64,000 nucleotides of DNA from Nannochloris sp. 'desiccata' (lineage: Eukaryota > Chlorophyta > Trebouxiophyceae > Chlorellales > Chlorellaceae), in the NCBI GenBank assembly GCA_019044685.2, contig JAGTXX020000015.1, positions 1,612,001-1,676,000 on the forward strand. Direction: 5' to 3'. Below the pieces are notes generated by a model, which was not told where the DNA came from, did not search any database, and worked only from the letters and a program-made list of their open reading frames with translations. Positions 33,129 to 45,747 of the stretch are shown here, one piece after another (the stretch's first letter is position 1; every line of letters begins with the position of its first letter). Position numbers and translations under genes: made by a program.

Positions 33129-34584
33129 ATGATGGGCATAGGGCTTGGAAACACTGTATTATTGCAAAAAGGCAAATTCACACACAATTCAAATAAAATA
33201 CATGTCTCAAGAATCGGTCTTAAGAGTTATCGTGCATCCAAGCACAATGGCATAAGATCATGTTGCTGCAGTGCTACCCAGTCTGGCGTAGAGGTGCGGA
33301 AGTATCAAGATCCCCAACTTTGCCCACGTTCGAGTGATCTGAGAGAACCTGTGTTTCAGCACAATAGCTGTCGTTCAATTTACTAATCTAATACGTTGCT
33401 GATGTTTGCAGAATGACGGCAGTCAATCAGAAACCGACCAAGGAGCCGCAACTGTACCTAAATCTAAAAAGCCTTTTAAACCGCCCGCTCGTCTTGGTTT
33501 GGGCTCTTCCATAGTAGTCGCTCGTGCCTTGCCTCGTGTCTTACTGATCCACACTGGAGGTACCCTTGGAATGGACCCTGTACAATCGTATGAACAAGAC
33601 GCTGAAGGCCACAGTGTATTGCGCAGCGGTACGGGAGGCAAGTACGAGAATTCCCTGCGTCCAGGCGGCTTACTCAGCAATATCATTTGTTCCGTCCCAG
33701 AATTACGTTCTTTAGCTCAACTGGAACTCCAAATCCCATTTAATAAAGACTCTTCTAATGTAGGCCCACCTGAATGGGTAAAACTAGCTACTGTTCTGCA
33801 TAAAAATCGCTCCAATTACGATGCCTTTCTAATCATACACGGCACGGACACAATGAGCTTTACCGCCTCTGCTTTATCATTAATGCTGGCAGGGTTCAAG
33901 AAACCTATAGTCCTAACAGGTTCGCAAATTCCTCTAGCGTTGCCACGCTCAGACGCTCGCCAAAATTTAATCGATGCAGCGACGTGTGCCGTGGCGTCTC
34001 ACTATCCACCTCACGTTCAACTTCAAGAAGTGGCAATTTGTTTTGGTGGAAAACTCCTCCGTGGCAACCGCAGCCAGAAGATCAATTCTACTACATATCA
34101 AGCGTTTGATTCACCGTCGCACCCACCTTTAGCAATTCTCGGCGTTGATATTGAATGGAATCGAAATAGTTTACTCCATTTGGAGGGCGGCGTGTACCGA
34201 CCTAGATTAAATTTAAATCCTCGAGTAATGAGAGTTACTGTAATACCAGGCTGCGATCCCCGCATCGCTTATGGGGACTTATATTCCCGTGGAGTTCGGG
34301 GAGTTATTTTAGAGGCCTTTGGAGTAGGAAATCTACCAGATAAGCGCGATGGATGGCTTCCTTGGCTACGTGAACAACGTAAGAAGGGAATGCACGTGTA
34401 TATGAGAAGTCAAAGCTCTTTAGGTCCTCTTGCGCCGCATTTGTATAGAAGCGGAAGTGCAGCGTTGAAAATGGGCGTCGAGGCGGGGCCTCAGATGACC
34501 CCTGAGTGCGCTGTAGTGAAAATGATGCTCTGTTTACAATATCCAGACATACCAATGGGCACGCCGCTTGCTGGGGAGATGTAA
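33129..34584 (+). CDS. L-asparaginase (type I, bacterial AnsA-like)
   Basis: Exon 2 (33412-34584) encodes the whole enzyme; exon 1 (33129-33293) would supply a Ser/Lys/Cys-rich targeting peptide, giving 445 residues, but the exon 1 donor (GAG|GTGCGG) is uncertain. Catalytic motifs are VLLIHTGGTLGMD (first Thr) and FLIIHGTDTMSFTASALS (second Thr with Asp), then PIVLTGSQIPL and CFGGKLLRGNR with the substrate loop. The enzyme hydrolyses asparagine to aspartate and ammonia. The N-terminus suggests import into an organelle, probably the plastid, but this depends on exon 1. Confidence 0.85.
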
Positions 34585-34754
34585 GATTTAATTTGCAATA
34601 CTTGAATTTTTTTTGTCTTTCTAGACCGTATTCATTATTTTTTCCTTAAATAAATAGAAAGGGGACTGATGTATTGCAATATATGTACTAAAACTATAAC
34701 AATGGCAGTAATAAATGAATAAACAAAAGAAACGACAAAAAGAGAGATGATTAG

Positions 34755-35655
34755 TTACCTCCTTTTGGCGGCAATTTTCTTCCCTGCTACAGCATTATTA
34801 ATATTCTGCACAGCATAATACATCATATACGCAGGAATGATTATCCAAAGGGAGTTTAACCCAACAAAGAAACCCCAGAAATAAGCAAATTCAGGCCTTG
34901 AGTGTACGAACCCTTCAAGGTAACACGTGGCATAGTAAAGTACATCTCCATACATTTGACCCAGGGAGACGATGAGCATCAAAGTGAATCTCCAAGGTTT
35001 CGATTTTAAAATACTGTAGGTGACAAGAGGGCATAAGGGACCCCAAATAAAGGCGGTGATGGCTTCCATTCCGACGATAAAATCGTCTCGGGTAGCATAT
35101 CGGGAGTCTGCTTTGGTGTACTCTTTCCAAGCATCGGACAGGTAGCTGCCGGAAGAGTCTTTGTAGTAGTCGGGAGTGACGACAAAGTAACCTGTATTGA
35201 ATAGCAGTATTGGAGTTTATTGGGGATAAGGGAGGGAATGAGAATGAGAAGGTAGTGAGACTATTTAGAGAGGAGCAGTGGTTGCGGCGTTGTCAGTTTT
35301 AAAGGAGAAAAGTTAGGATTAGCGTACCTTCAATAATGAAATGAATGACTCCAGTGACCATAAACCAGCAAGAGATGATACGTTCTTGAGTCGTTAAACG
35401 CTTATATTTGCCTGACAGAAATAGGGAAGGGAATAATAATTTTAACTGATTGGGAAGGAGGGGAGCGAAAAAAATAAAACGGGTTCTGAACTAAAAAACC
35501 GTTGCAATAGACGTACCAGATACGTGCCAAGTCAGGATAGCGACTAATGCCATGCTGCCTCCAAAGACAGCTAAAATGTAGCCCATGTTGAGCACCATGG
35601 GATGGTAACCAACAATCTTGGCATTGAGAGGGTAATAGGGGTGCTTGAGCGCCAT
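34755..35655 (-). CDS. EBP-type 3-beta-hydroxysteroid delta8-delta7 isomerase
   Basis: Exons 35517-35655, 35328-35411 and 34755-35191 give 219 residues. The four-to-five-helix emopamil-binding fold is clear: WHVSGKYKRLTTQERIISCW, VTGVIHFIIEGYFVV, WKEYTKADSRYATRD, MEAITAFIWGPLCPL and SLGQMYGDVLYYATCYLEGF carry the family His and Glu residues, and a Lys/Arg-rich ER tail (KKIAAKRR) ends the protein. It moves the sterol B-ring double bond from delta-8 to delta-7 in the ER during phytosterol synthesis. Plants and animals use this EBP type; fungi use the unrelated ERG2. Confidence 0.92.
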
Positions 35656-35937
35656 AATGATATGGAGTATGTTGCTATATTTAGAAATTTTATTAAATTA
35701 AGACGATCGCAGCCATAAAATTTGAATTTTAAGTGGTCTTGTCACAAACAGCTGAACTGATCAGCTTTCTTCTCTTCTTACTTAAGTCCATCCGTGCTTC
35801 ACTTCAGCATTATTTGTAAGACACATTGCATTGTGCGCTTTATTGGGTCTCCAAAATTACCGCAGCTTGATGGCTTTACCCATCTTCGCGTCCTTCATTA
35901 CTGATCTCTAATTTCTTGTAATTTCAAACACCAAGCC
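35656..35937. promoter_or_regulatory. Divergent upstream region
   Basis: These 282 bp separate the EBP (minus) and MRG (plus) start codons. No motif is recognised. Confidence 0.35.
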
Positions 35938-36972
35938 TTGTTTATCATGCCTTCAGCACAGGGCAAACGCGCCCGCTTTAAAAAAGGCCAAAAAGTCCTC
36001 TTCCCTGAGCCATACACCACCGAAGATGGTGATGTTGACCACCTTTGGCACGCAGGCCAAATCACCCGAGGTGAAAAATTTACCGACCCCGAGACCAACC
36101 AAATAATCTTCTATTATGACGTGCTTATCCCCAACTTGAACAAAGGAGCCGAATCGCGTTATCAAGAGGAGGAACTGTATAAATACAATGCCGATCTAAT
36201 ACATGGAGTGCCCTCAGCAGAAGCAGACGACATCCGGGCATACGCCAGGGCAGCAACAGAAACTAAGAGAATATTGGAACGACATTCTGTTATCCCTCCA
36301 CAGCTACGTCTGACCATTCCACCATCTCTAAAACAAATGGTCCTCGATGATTATGATTTAATTATGCATCAGGGCAAAATTTTACCTCTCCCTCGCCCTG
36401 CTCACTCCAAACCGAGCGTGACTCAATTAATTCGCGATTGGCAAGTATTCCGTAAAATAGACGAGGAAGAAGAGCTTTGCCTGCAAATAGATGAAATCTC
36501 AGATAGATTGATTGACTATTTTGATCTAAGTCTCCGCCAATTCTTACTTTTCCAACCAGAGGTGGCGGCATGTGATCTCGCTCTTTCTACCACTGGCAAA
36601 GTACCTAGTCAAATCTACGGCGCTGAGCATCTCGTACGGTTAATAGTAAAGTTACCAGAACTCGTACCCGTCGTATTAATGTCTTCACCAGGGAATGCAC
36701 AGTTCATTATCACTGTAGAGGAAGAAATAGGAGATCTGTTGGCATGGGCAACAGATGATACAAGGAAACAAAATTTAATTTCCGCTAAAGAAGAGTACAT
36801 AGTGAATCCTCATTGGACTCCGCCAGTGATAGCAACGATAGGAGGGGCAATGACTACACCAGGTGCTAAGAAAGGAGGGAAAGGAGGGGTACACCAAGAG
36901 AATGGAGACGAAAAAATGGGCATGGAGGAAAATGGTGAGGAGCCAGTGACAGGCGGAGATGAGGCAGATTAA
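35938..36972 (+). CDS. MRG15/Eaf3-like chromatin protein
   Basis: Intronless, 344 residues; a Met three codons in (35947) is an equally good start. Residues about 10-75 (RFKKGQKVLFPEPY...DHLWHAGQI) form a chromo-barrel-like domain. Residues about 120-300 are the MRG domain: LTIPPSLKQMVLDDYDLI, ILPLPRPAHSKPSVTQLI, YFDLSLRQFLLF and YGAEHLVRLIVKLPELV. MRG proteins read methylated H3K36 and belong to NuA4 acetyltransferase and Rpd3S-type deacetylase complexes. The C-terminal 40 residues are Gly/Glu-rich. TGTAA lies 33 nt after the stop. Confidence 0.88.
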   Translation: MFIMPSAQGKRARFKKGQKVLFPEPYTTEDGDVDHLWHAGQITRGEKFTDPETNQIIFYYDVLIPNLNKGAESRYQEEELYKYNADLIHGVPSAEADDIRAYARAATETKRILERHSVIPPQLRLTIPPSLKQMVLDDYDLIMHQGKILPLPRPAHSKPSVTQLIRDWQVFRKIDEEEELCLQIDEISDRLIDYFDLSLRQFLLFQPEVAACDLALSTTGKVPSQIYGAEHLVRLIVKLPELVPVVLMSSPGNAQFIITVEEEIGDLLAWATDDTRKQNLISAKEEYIVNPHWTPPVIATIGGAMTTPGAKKGGKGGVHQENGDEKMGMEENGEEPVTGGDEAD

Positions 36973-37410
36973 AAATTAAGATCTGTTGTTCTTCTTTTAT
37001 GAAATGTAAAGCGGCTTACAAAATTTTAATCCACATGAAGTAATATTTACGCTAGGATTTAAAAAAAGAACAAAAGCAAGCTACGCGATGCACTTTTCCA
37101 TTTAAAAAAGTGAAAAGTAAGAAATTTCAAATCATAGCGGGAAGGGGTGGAAAAAGAACAAAGAAAAATTTTCATGTTTTTGTTATACAATTTTTTATAT
37201 CTTATTCTGTCTGTATGCAAATAGAATAGATATAGAGGCAGAAAAAAAGGTACATTATTAACCACATTTCTCTCTCTATAGCTGTCTCTTTCCATTAAAG
37301 ACAAACACACACTCTCTTCTCTACCACCCATCACACCTGAAAAGGTATCGTCGTTAATTTTTTCATTTTTTCATCAAATCATATTAAGATGATGATTTTT
37401 TTTCCAGAAT
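36973..37410. other. Convergent 3' intergenic region
   Basis: Between MRG (plus) and BCCP (minus). It contains a TGTAA at 37005-37009, a purine-rich stretch near 37130-37175 and a TC-rich run near 37260-37325. No gene is seen. Confidence 0.4.
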
Positions 37411-38350
37411 TTATGGCTTGATGATAAGTAAAGGCTGTCCAGGAGTAACCGGCTTTCCATTCTCTGCCAAAATTTTAACAACGGTTCCACTAGCCTCCGC
37501 TTCAATCTCATTCATCAACTTCATTGCTTCAATAATGCAAATAGTCTGTCCCTTTGTAACACGGTCGCCTTCCTTGCAGAAAGAAGGTTCACCGGGAGCA
37601 GGGGAACTGTAGTAAGTACCGGCCATAGGGGAAGCAATCTCAATGCCATTGGCAGCAGCAGGAGGGGCAGGTGCAGCTGCCGGGGCGGCAGCAGCTGCTG
37701 GAGCGGGGGCAGCGGCAGCAGGGGCAGGTGCGGCAGCGACGGGGGCAGGGGCGTATCCAGCAGAAGGAGCTTGGACGTGTACAATCTGGGGCTCCATCAC
37801 TTCTAAAGCTTCCTTCTTTTTAACAGATAACTTGAACTTTTTGCTGTTCAGCGTAAGCTCGACAATGTCAGTGTCGTGGACCATCCTACATGTTGGGGGG
37901 AAAGAAGCATTATTGGATCAATGTATATAAATATACCACTATTAACAAGCGCACAAGGCATTTTGAATGAAACTGGCCGGCTCATCACCAGGCCAAGGCA
38001 TCTCAGTCATCTATGATCGGACAAGACAACTCTTACTCACTTGATCAAGTCTGTCAATTCGTCAAAATCGAGTCCAGCACCATTCTGGCTTGCAGAGCCG
38101 TTGACGCTGAGGCTCTTGACCTCCTCCACGGCAGCTTTCGGAACTACTGAAGTTCTTGGAGCCTGCATTCATTCAAACAACTTGTGAGCATCGTGCGCTA
38201 TTAATCGAGCGCACAAATAAGCGCATTTTGCAAATCAATTCAAGTGATGCCTACCTTAACGGCACCTCCGCTCTTGGGCATAGCCACAGCAACGGGACGC
38301 ATGGCAGGGCCCCTGGCCACTGCCACCTTGGATGCAACAGCAGTCTGCAT
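37411..38350 (-). CDS. Plastid biotin carboxyl carrier protein of acetyl-CoA carboxylase
   Basis: Exons 38255-38350, 38041-38162 and 37411-37885 give 230 residues. The first ~45 residues (MQTAVASKVAVARGPAMRP) are a plastid transit peptide. A helical part (ELTDLIKMVHDTDIVEL) and a long Ala/Pro linker (residues about 105-140) precede the biotinyl domain: SPMAGTYYSSPAPGEPSF, VTKGQTICIIEAMKLMNEIE and PLLIIKP. Biotin is attached to Lys195 in EAMKLM. It is the mobile carrier of heteromeric ACCase, the first committed step of plastid fatty-acid synthesis; the presence of accB-type BCCP argues for a bacterial-type plastid ACCase. Confidence 0.93.
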
Positions 38351-38675
38351 GGTTCCAAATTAAATTATACTATTCTGGCAACCAAGTTGAGTTGTTACAC
38401 TCTTCTTCAACAGTGCCAGTTTGCTCCTTGCGGATGGTGCTTCGACATCAAATTTGTTTCATCTTTCTTGCCAAACCTGATCCTTTTAGCCTAGCTCATT
38501 CAAGGTTGTGAGTTACGATCGCAATGGGCTACTCCAATTGTGTTTAATACATTTGAAGAAATTACTTGTTACGCACAGGGCAGCCCTGTGTGCCCTTACA
38601 CTTGACCGACATGAGTGATCACATCAAAAACACTAAAGCTTTAAGTTCGATATAGGAGCAAAGCCGCTCATCAGA
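38351..38675. promoter_or_regulatory. Bidirectional region between two organelle-protein genes
   Basis: These 325 bp lie between the plastid BCCP (minus) and the OPR-RAP gene (plus), so one region can drive two organelle-protein genes. No known motif is recognised. Confidence 0.4.
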
Positions 38676-40305
38676 ATGAGAGCATTTCAAGGTAGCTTGA
38701 CTCTAAGCGGGTCAGGACTCGTGCTTGCTCCCTCGGAAGCCTTTGCCTGGCAATATTCAAGGTAAGAAATTGAACAAATCAAAAGTCCCGACAGCCGTGG
38801 CAATTGAAACAATACTCTTTTCATCCTCTGTGGTAAATTCTATCTTTTAATCACAATGTACATTATTTTACAGGCGACTGTCTACAAATCGACCCAGGCG
38901 CTCCCCGATTGCCTTCCCGACTTTAGCTCAGGCCTCCTCCTCCTCCTCACCATCTTCACCCGACGGCAGCGATGCAGACGCTCAGCCTTCTCTCAGCACT
39001 CCTTACAGCAGGAGCACCAATGCCGACCCAGCAGAAAGATCTATGCCTTACCCACAAAAAAGACATCTTGATCAAAATGGAGCTGCTACTGCAAACCCTC
39101 AGCAACGAAAGAATTACAACAAAGATAATAACAAGGTTCCCCGAGTTGCCGGAGCTCCACATTTCCCACAAGCGATGCGGTCCGTCACGAGCGATTCAGA
39201 AAACGATGAAAACAGCTGGCATCCTGATCTCCCACCTTTCCCACGTATGACTCCTGATGATGAACGTCTTGCCAACGAAGAAGGCCATTTTTTCAGAAGA
39301 CTATTAGAGGCTGGACTCGTGGAGCCAGATGGCGCCGTGACCGCCCTTGGCAATTTGCGTGTCGCTCCAATGAACGCTACTTACATTCACCTCACCATTA
39401 ATAAAATGCTAAGTATGAACAGAAGGTACCAAACCGTCATTGCAGTGGTACGGGATGTAGGACTCTACATGGGATCAGTCAACATTGCAACAGCAATGCA
39501 TCGATTAGGACGTCTCGTCAGAAGCGCCCGAGCTTGGAATCCAAATTTGCCTGAAAGGATGGTAGCACACCCTAGATATCAGTATTTACTTAAACGTGCT
39601 GAAGAATATATAGATGAAATGACACCTAGAGCGTTAGCGAACTTTCTATGGGGGATGGCTGCTCTAGGGGATGGTAGGAACACCGGAATAGTCCTCAGAG
39701 TTGGACGGCGGTTGCTTACGATTGACCCTACAGAGCTGAAAACACAAGAGCTTAGTAATATTCTCTGGAGCATGGCAACATTAGAAGTACACGAACCTGA
39801 GTTAGTCAACGCAATTCTGGACTCAGCCTGTGATAGGATTGACGACTGTGTCCCTCAAGCGCTGTCCAATATGATCTGGGCATGTGCGACTTTGCGGCAT
39901 TTTCATCCAAGATTTCCGCAAGCAGTGGCAGAGAGCGCCGAACCGAGGTTGGATACGTTTCAGAGCCAGACTTTAGCAAATACTTTATGGGCATATAGTG
40001 TGTTAGGTCTCTACCCTACAGATTTGTTTAATAAAGCGGCGGATGAGATAGTAAGACGACTGGTATTGAAAGATCAGAGCACATTGAAAAATAGCGGTAA
40101 ATTAAAAAAAGAGCCCCGCCAAAAGAGCCCCTCTTCTTCTGAGAGCAGTTCTAGTTCTTTCAAATATACTACTAGCGGTCCTAGTGATGATAATAGAAGT
40201 GGTGGTGCTGGTGGTGGTGGTGGCTATAACAAGAAGTATCAAAATAGTAATTACAATGGCGGCAACAATTCTTCGTATAATAACAATAACCGAAGCGAAG
40301 ATGCC

Positions 40306-40346
<41 letters not shown>

Positions 40347-42306
40347 ATCTCAATTTCAAGGGCAAGAAATCAGCAATGTATTAATTGCCTATGCTCGCGG
40401 TTGTATCATTCACCCTGCTCTGTTACAAGCGTTAGAGAAAGAATTGTGTCGTACTGTGGAGATCAACCGAGATGGACAAATCGTACACACAGAACGATTG
40501 AAAGAGTTTACTTCTCAAGCTTTAGCAAACACGTTGTGGGCCTTTGCTACACTGAGATGGTACCCTGCTCGCCTTTTGCCGTCAATAACTGAAGCGATTG
40601 GCAACATCGTGCAAGCAATGACGGCACAAGAGCTGGCAAATAGTCTTTGGGCGTATGCACGGTTTGCATACCATCCTGGCCGTGTGATGGCATCTTTGCT
40701 ATCTGTAGTAGAGAGAAGAGTCCACGAATTTGAAGGACAAGGCTGCACGAATTCTCTGTGGGCGTTGGCAGTGTTGAAAGCGACACACAGCACTGCTTTT
40801 GTAGGTTTATTACAACGATATGTTACTTTAGAACGTTCTGCAGCATCTTTTGGAGAGTTGCAGTACAATCAAGTCCTTCAAGCTGTTCTTTTAGCTCAAT
40901 TTGAGGCCAGAGGTGGCCGAGTCGCTTGGCGCCCTGAAGTTGATCTACCAGAGAACGTGGTTGATAGAGCCTTAGCAGCCTGGGCAAGCCAGCAAATGTC
41001 AACCCAACTCAGTGGATTTCATTTAGATGTTAGTGAAGGGTTAACTCGTCTTGGTGTCCCTCATTTATTAGAACATCTAGTGGCTCGAGATCTTCTTTCT
41101 ATTGATATTGCCGTGATCGACGACGGGAGAAAGTTAGCAATCGAAGTAGATGGCCCTTTTCATTTTCCAGTAAACGCCCGCACTCCACTGGGACATACAA
41201 TGATAAGGAGAAGGTTACTTCGTGCAGCGGGGTGGACTGTGCTGTCTATCCCTTGGTATGAATGGTTTTCAATGCATACCTGGGACGAACGGTTGAAATA
41301 TTTAACTGAGATGTTGTCAAAGGCAGATGAGAGGTTTGCCGATCAGTTGAAACCTGCTACGAGAGAGTTGTTGAGTACGAATTTTGCACCTGGACCTGGT
41401 CCTGGAGCTGAAATTGATGAAGAAATGCTAGAAAATAAAGAAGAAGAAGAAGAAGAAGAAGATAATGACGCTGATGACATGGAGGCTGCCGCTGCATCAG
41501 CTGCTGCAGCTGAAGGTTTTACTTCTTCTTCCCCTACTAGCTTAAACCCTAGGAAAACCCCTCAACAACGTCAACACCCTATAGTACTAGATGCTACGCA
41601 CGTCACAGCCAGTGGAAGCTTCGACGAAGGTGAAGATGGTCCTGCTTTAAGTTACTACTCAAGCAGCAACAACAGCAGTAGCGGCAATCCGGGGGTCGAC
41701 AACGGTCTCTTGCAAGTGTTGTCACGTAGCAATGTCCACCTCACTACTGGAGCTGTACGGCGCTTACAAAGCATGGGATTGGATGATATGGTACGGGAAG
41801 TAGGTGAAAGAAGGAAAGCAAATAAAAAATTAAATGGTGGCACCGGCAGCGGTCCAAATGGGGTGGGAGACTCTTTCGATGATAGCGATAACTCCTATTG
41901 GGGTAGTTCTTCAACAGATATCTACGCTCCGCCACCATCTATGCAAGCGTCTGATGGAGATCCTATGTTGAAGCCGAAGCCTCAGTTACCTGGTGCTTCC
42001 AAAATGAAGGGGCTGAGACGACCGACAAGATTCACGCCGAGATTTGTTAGTGAAAAAAGTTCAAATTGGGGGTATTTCCCACCTACAGAGGAAGTTGTAG
42101 CTATGGTAGCAAGAAGAGATGGGAGTAGAAAATCCGCAGCTGCCTCTGGACGTGCCACTGGAGGTGCCAGTGCGACGAGCGGGAGAAGAGACCTTGGCCC
42201 TGTGAGGCCGATGCAGAATAGCGCTGATACCGAAGCTGTATTTAGAAGAGTGTTGCATGGAAGGCATGGCAATGCAGAAGGGGGTGAGCAGCAGCAGCAG
42301 CAGTAG
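38676..42306 (+). CDS. OPR-RAP domain protein, organelle RNA regulator
   Basis: Exons 38676-38761 and 38874-42306 give 1172 residues. The first ~60 residues are Ser/Pro/Arg-rich, like a transit peptide. Eight octotricopeptide-type repeats (~38 residues, core xLANxLWAxAxL, for example ALANFLWGMAAL, ELSNILWSMATL, ALANTLWAFATL) lie at about residues 265-660, split by a Ser/Asn/Gly and poly-Ala insert (12 GCT codons, 40309-40344). A RAP domain follows at about 768-845 (IDIAVIDDGRKLAIEVDGP...GWTVLSIPWYEW). Green algae have many such proteins, which stabilise or activate translation of single plastid or mitochondrial mRNAs. The 325-residue tail is acidic, low complexity and ends in polyglutamine. 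Confidence 0.88.
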
Positions 42307-42709
42307 CAAGAACGCCAGCAGCGTCCTTCTGAAAGGGCCGAGGATGACGACAGTGTCCACAGAGGTGATATTGAATAATGAAGCCTACTAAGCCTACTAG
42401 AGTCAACTTTTTTAATTTTAAAACAACCTAATAATGACAGAGATATACACTTGTTGTATTATTAAACTGAATCCTTTCATTATTTGATTATTTAAAAGTT
42501 AATATCTTGAGTTTTAAAAAAGAAAAATTAACTTGGAATGAATTCTCTCCACCGTGACGGGAAAAAAAGACAAGCGAGCCTTAAAAAATAATAATAATTA
42601 AAGCTTTGTTCATTCACTTTTATAGTACTTTAATATTTTATGTTGAGAAAATGAGAGTCCCTCTCTCCCTTTCTTTCTCTATGTTCTCCTTTTGAAAAGA
42701 ACAAGCGCT
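42307..42709. other. Convergent 3' intergenic region
   Basis: AT-rich DNA between the OPR-RAP (plus) and PRMT10 (minus) stops. No gene and no clear TGTAA. Confidence 0.35.
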
Positions 42710-43969
42710 TTACTCGATAATAAAATGAGATACACGCTCAGGAGCTTTGACAACGCTCCCTTTTGTCGCATCCTTGTTTTCTATTGTATGCTTCAAATGA
42801 ACTTCCAATAAGCGGTGATTTTCTTTCCTTCTTCTCATTTGCAATTCACACACAATCTTATCCCCAGCAGCGACTTGTAAAGAGGGTTGTAAAAAGAAAC
42901 TTTGCTGGCCCCAATGGGTAGCGCCTGTGGGATCAGGAGCCGTTGAAAGAGTAATTGGAAAGTCGGCAGGATTTTCAGTGCTGCCTTTGAATTCTGTATC
43001 AAAAAAGCCGCAATAAGCATCTACAGAGCCACGCTCAGTGACAGACATGGTAAAATTTGCGTTTAACGGTGCTTTTAACTCTTCTAGAGTTACTGTTTTG
43101 AGGTCGTACGCTTTGATCAAGGCAGGAGGACCGACCATTTGAGATGGATGAATGTCAGTCCATGCTGAAGTTTGACTGTAATATTCTTTTTGTTCTTTTC
43201 TGTAATCTGCTGATAAACAGTCCATTTCGACGCCGTACATTTCACGCATGTCTTCAATAAACTCTCCCCACCCGTGCATTGAGTTTTGGAAGTCTGCCGT
43301 TCTTTGAGCTGCAATTTGGGTACGGATTGGCGCCATGAACAGGCGAGCGTGGGAAGGGTACAATGCACCATCTGGTTTCAGGAACCGATCGCGAGCGACA
43401 ACTACAGAGTCGAGCATAGACTCACGCAGCAAGAAATAACCCATCCATTCAGATATAATAATATCCACCTTCTCGGGAATTTCTACTGATTCGATCACAC
43501 CTTGAATCACTTCAATCACACCCTCAAGACCCTGAGCTTCAACCATGCGTTTTGCATTGATAGCCATAGAAGTGGCTTCTACTGCGTAAACTTTCTTAGC
43601 ACCAGCTTTTGCAGCGAAGATTGCGAGAATGCCGCTACCTGTACCGACATCAAGAACGACCTTGTTGGCAAATTGGCCTCTGTTTTGCATGCAGGCTTGA
43701 TAATATGCGCCTGTACGTTTGTGATCTTCAAGCATATCTTTTTGGTGGTAGATGTAAGCATAGGTACAGAAATAATTGGCAAAATCTGCAGAAAGAAAGA
43801 GGGTGCAAGGAGATGGAGGCGGCAAGATTTGTCAGATTGGCAACAAGTAACCCGACAGACTGGGCCAATATTAGCATAGAGATGGGTTATTAGACACCAT
43901 ACCAGTACTTTCAGGGGCTTCCCCATCAAGGTTTGAAACCCTTGAGCCTGTTGCTCCATTTCTCCCCAT
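42710..43969 (-). CDS. PRMT10: Type I protein arginine methyltransferase, PRMT10
   Basis: Exons 43903-43969 and 42710-43785 give 380 residues, close to the 383 of the Arabidopsis protein. The start TDFANYFCTYAYIYHQKDML is the green-lineage PRMT10 signature. SAM-binding motif I is VLDVGTGSGILAIFAAKAG; the double-E loop is SEWMGYFLLRESM; the THW loop is THWGQQ; the end is KENHRLLEVHLKH. PRMT10 makes asymmetric dimethylarginine on histone H4R3 and other proteins and, in plants, influences flowering genes. Start ATG 43969 opens a 22-residue first exon; the frame also extends into the intron from a non-ATG codon, which is rejected. Confidence 0.92.
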
Positions 43970-44791
43970 CTTAGGAAAAGATTTTAGTATAGAAGTTCGC
44001 GGCAGGGCGGTAGGTGCTATCCCTCCCAGCACAAGACTGCGATTAAAAGAAGTTGTTATATGCATGCATGCAAATAACGTGCGAAAAAGGGCGAAAAGCT
44101 GATTTTAAGCAAAGTTTTCAGCTGGGAGGCCCGGCCGCCGGGCATTCAATAATTTACTTCAGGCACTTAGATTAGAGACAAGAGAGAGATGGAGGAGCTA
44201 TTTTTAATTAAACCCAGAAAGACCTCCGCATGACTACATTAATATGCCACCCCTGTTGTGCTCAAAGCGCCGCTTTTTTTAAATGATCTTTTAACAGCAA
44301 TCCTTGCAATCGGTGATCCTCCACAGCTTCACCACTTCCCACCCCTTCTCAGCAGGCATGCAGCAGCCCAAATGTTTCAGCTGATGCCCCAGCATCAGCG
44401 CCCTGCTGCAGACTGCTGGCCTTCTCCCAGTCTGATCAGCCGTCGTCACCGCCGGCGGCGGCGAAGCACCCGACGGGCAGGCTGGAGCCGCGGTGTGGAC
44501 TTTCTTGCAGGCAGGGTAGAACAGTTGTGTTGCTCGTATTTTCTCAAATATAGACGCATTCTCCTTTTCGCCATTGTTCTCCTGCTGGGCCAGCTGGATC
44601 ACAGCAAACCCAGTTTCCGAAACTGAAGTTCAAACCGTTCAAATTTGGTTGAACCCCATTTTGAACCCCAGCACGAGAAAAGCGATTTTCTCCTTTTTAA
44701 ACAGGCCATTCATAGCCAGATCCCCATTTCATAAAATTTAAATTCTAGTAAATAGACACAGGTACCTCCAATTAGGTCCCTAATCTGAAAA
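43970..44791. other. Intergenic, partly GC-rich
   Basis: Between the divergent PRMT10 and F-box-like genes. A GC-rich patch at 44390-44500 (CCGCCGGCGGCGG) stands out from the AT-rich rest, and a small inverted repeat (GTTCAA...TTGAAC) lies near 44635-44660. Open frames here look random. Confidence 0.4.
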
Positions 44792-45650
44792 ATGGCCTCC
44801 GATCCAAGGTCCGATCACAAAGAAAATCTTGATCAAGTCTTCGCATCTGCGTGGGCTATCCTCCTCTCCCCCACTTCTCGTATCTTCACGATTAAAGATA
44901 TTAAAGCATTGAGGCTGACATGCAAGCTCATGAATCAGCTCTCCACGCCTCTGATCACAAGATTATCCATACGTATTGATAAGCTTTTCGAGGAACCAGC
45001 ATGGTCTGACTCCGAGGCAGGCTCCGACTCGGAGGCAGACAGCGACTCCGACTCCCAGCAAAGCGGCACCGGGACAGGAACAAAAACTAAAAAGCCAGAC
45101 ATCGAGGCAGACGCCGACCCTGAGGCAGCTGCAGCCTTGATAAAAGGCATGGTTTTCCCTCCTCTTTGGGAGGCCATTCACAGCCTGACGATCAACGGAG
45201 ATGATTCTGATTATTCTGATTGTTGTGAGGATGAATTTAACCCGTGGTCATCGAAAAGTTTCGGCCTAGTAATGAAAAGAGCTACTAACTTGAAAAGATT
45301 AGTTCTTTTGGAAGCTAAAAGCTTAACTTTCTTTAAAGATGCACCCCTCCCAAGCCTGGAGACCTTGATGATTAGCTACAGCACTATTCACGGCGACTTA
45401 CTATTACCCAGCTCTTTAGTTCATTTAGAACTATATAGAACGACTTTTAACTCACCAGCAGCTGCGGTTCAGCTCTTCACCTCTGGCACGCTGCCTAATT
45501 TGCGGAGTTTACACGCTAATTTTATGATCATTGGTAGAGATTATGACAATATGATCAAGCTGAAGATGATAATGAGGGATCAAGAAAGTTCTGCTGAAGA
45601 AGATCCAGATCCAGCTCCAGCAGCAGCAGCAGCAGCAGCAGCATCAGTCG

Positions 45651-45747
<97 letters not shown>

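Noticed and set aside
43786..43825. Extension of PRMT10 upstream into intron 1
   Set aside because: It begins at a non-ATG codon and runs through a good acceptor; exon 43903-43969 gives an ATG start and the correct phase.
44258..44626. Open frame of 122 codons plus an overlapping antisense frame
   Set aside because: Low-complexity Arg/Leu-rich translation in a GC patch, with no motif; probably chance.
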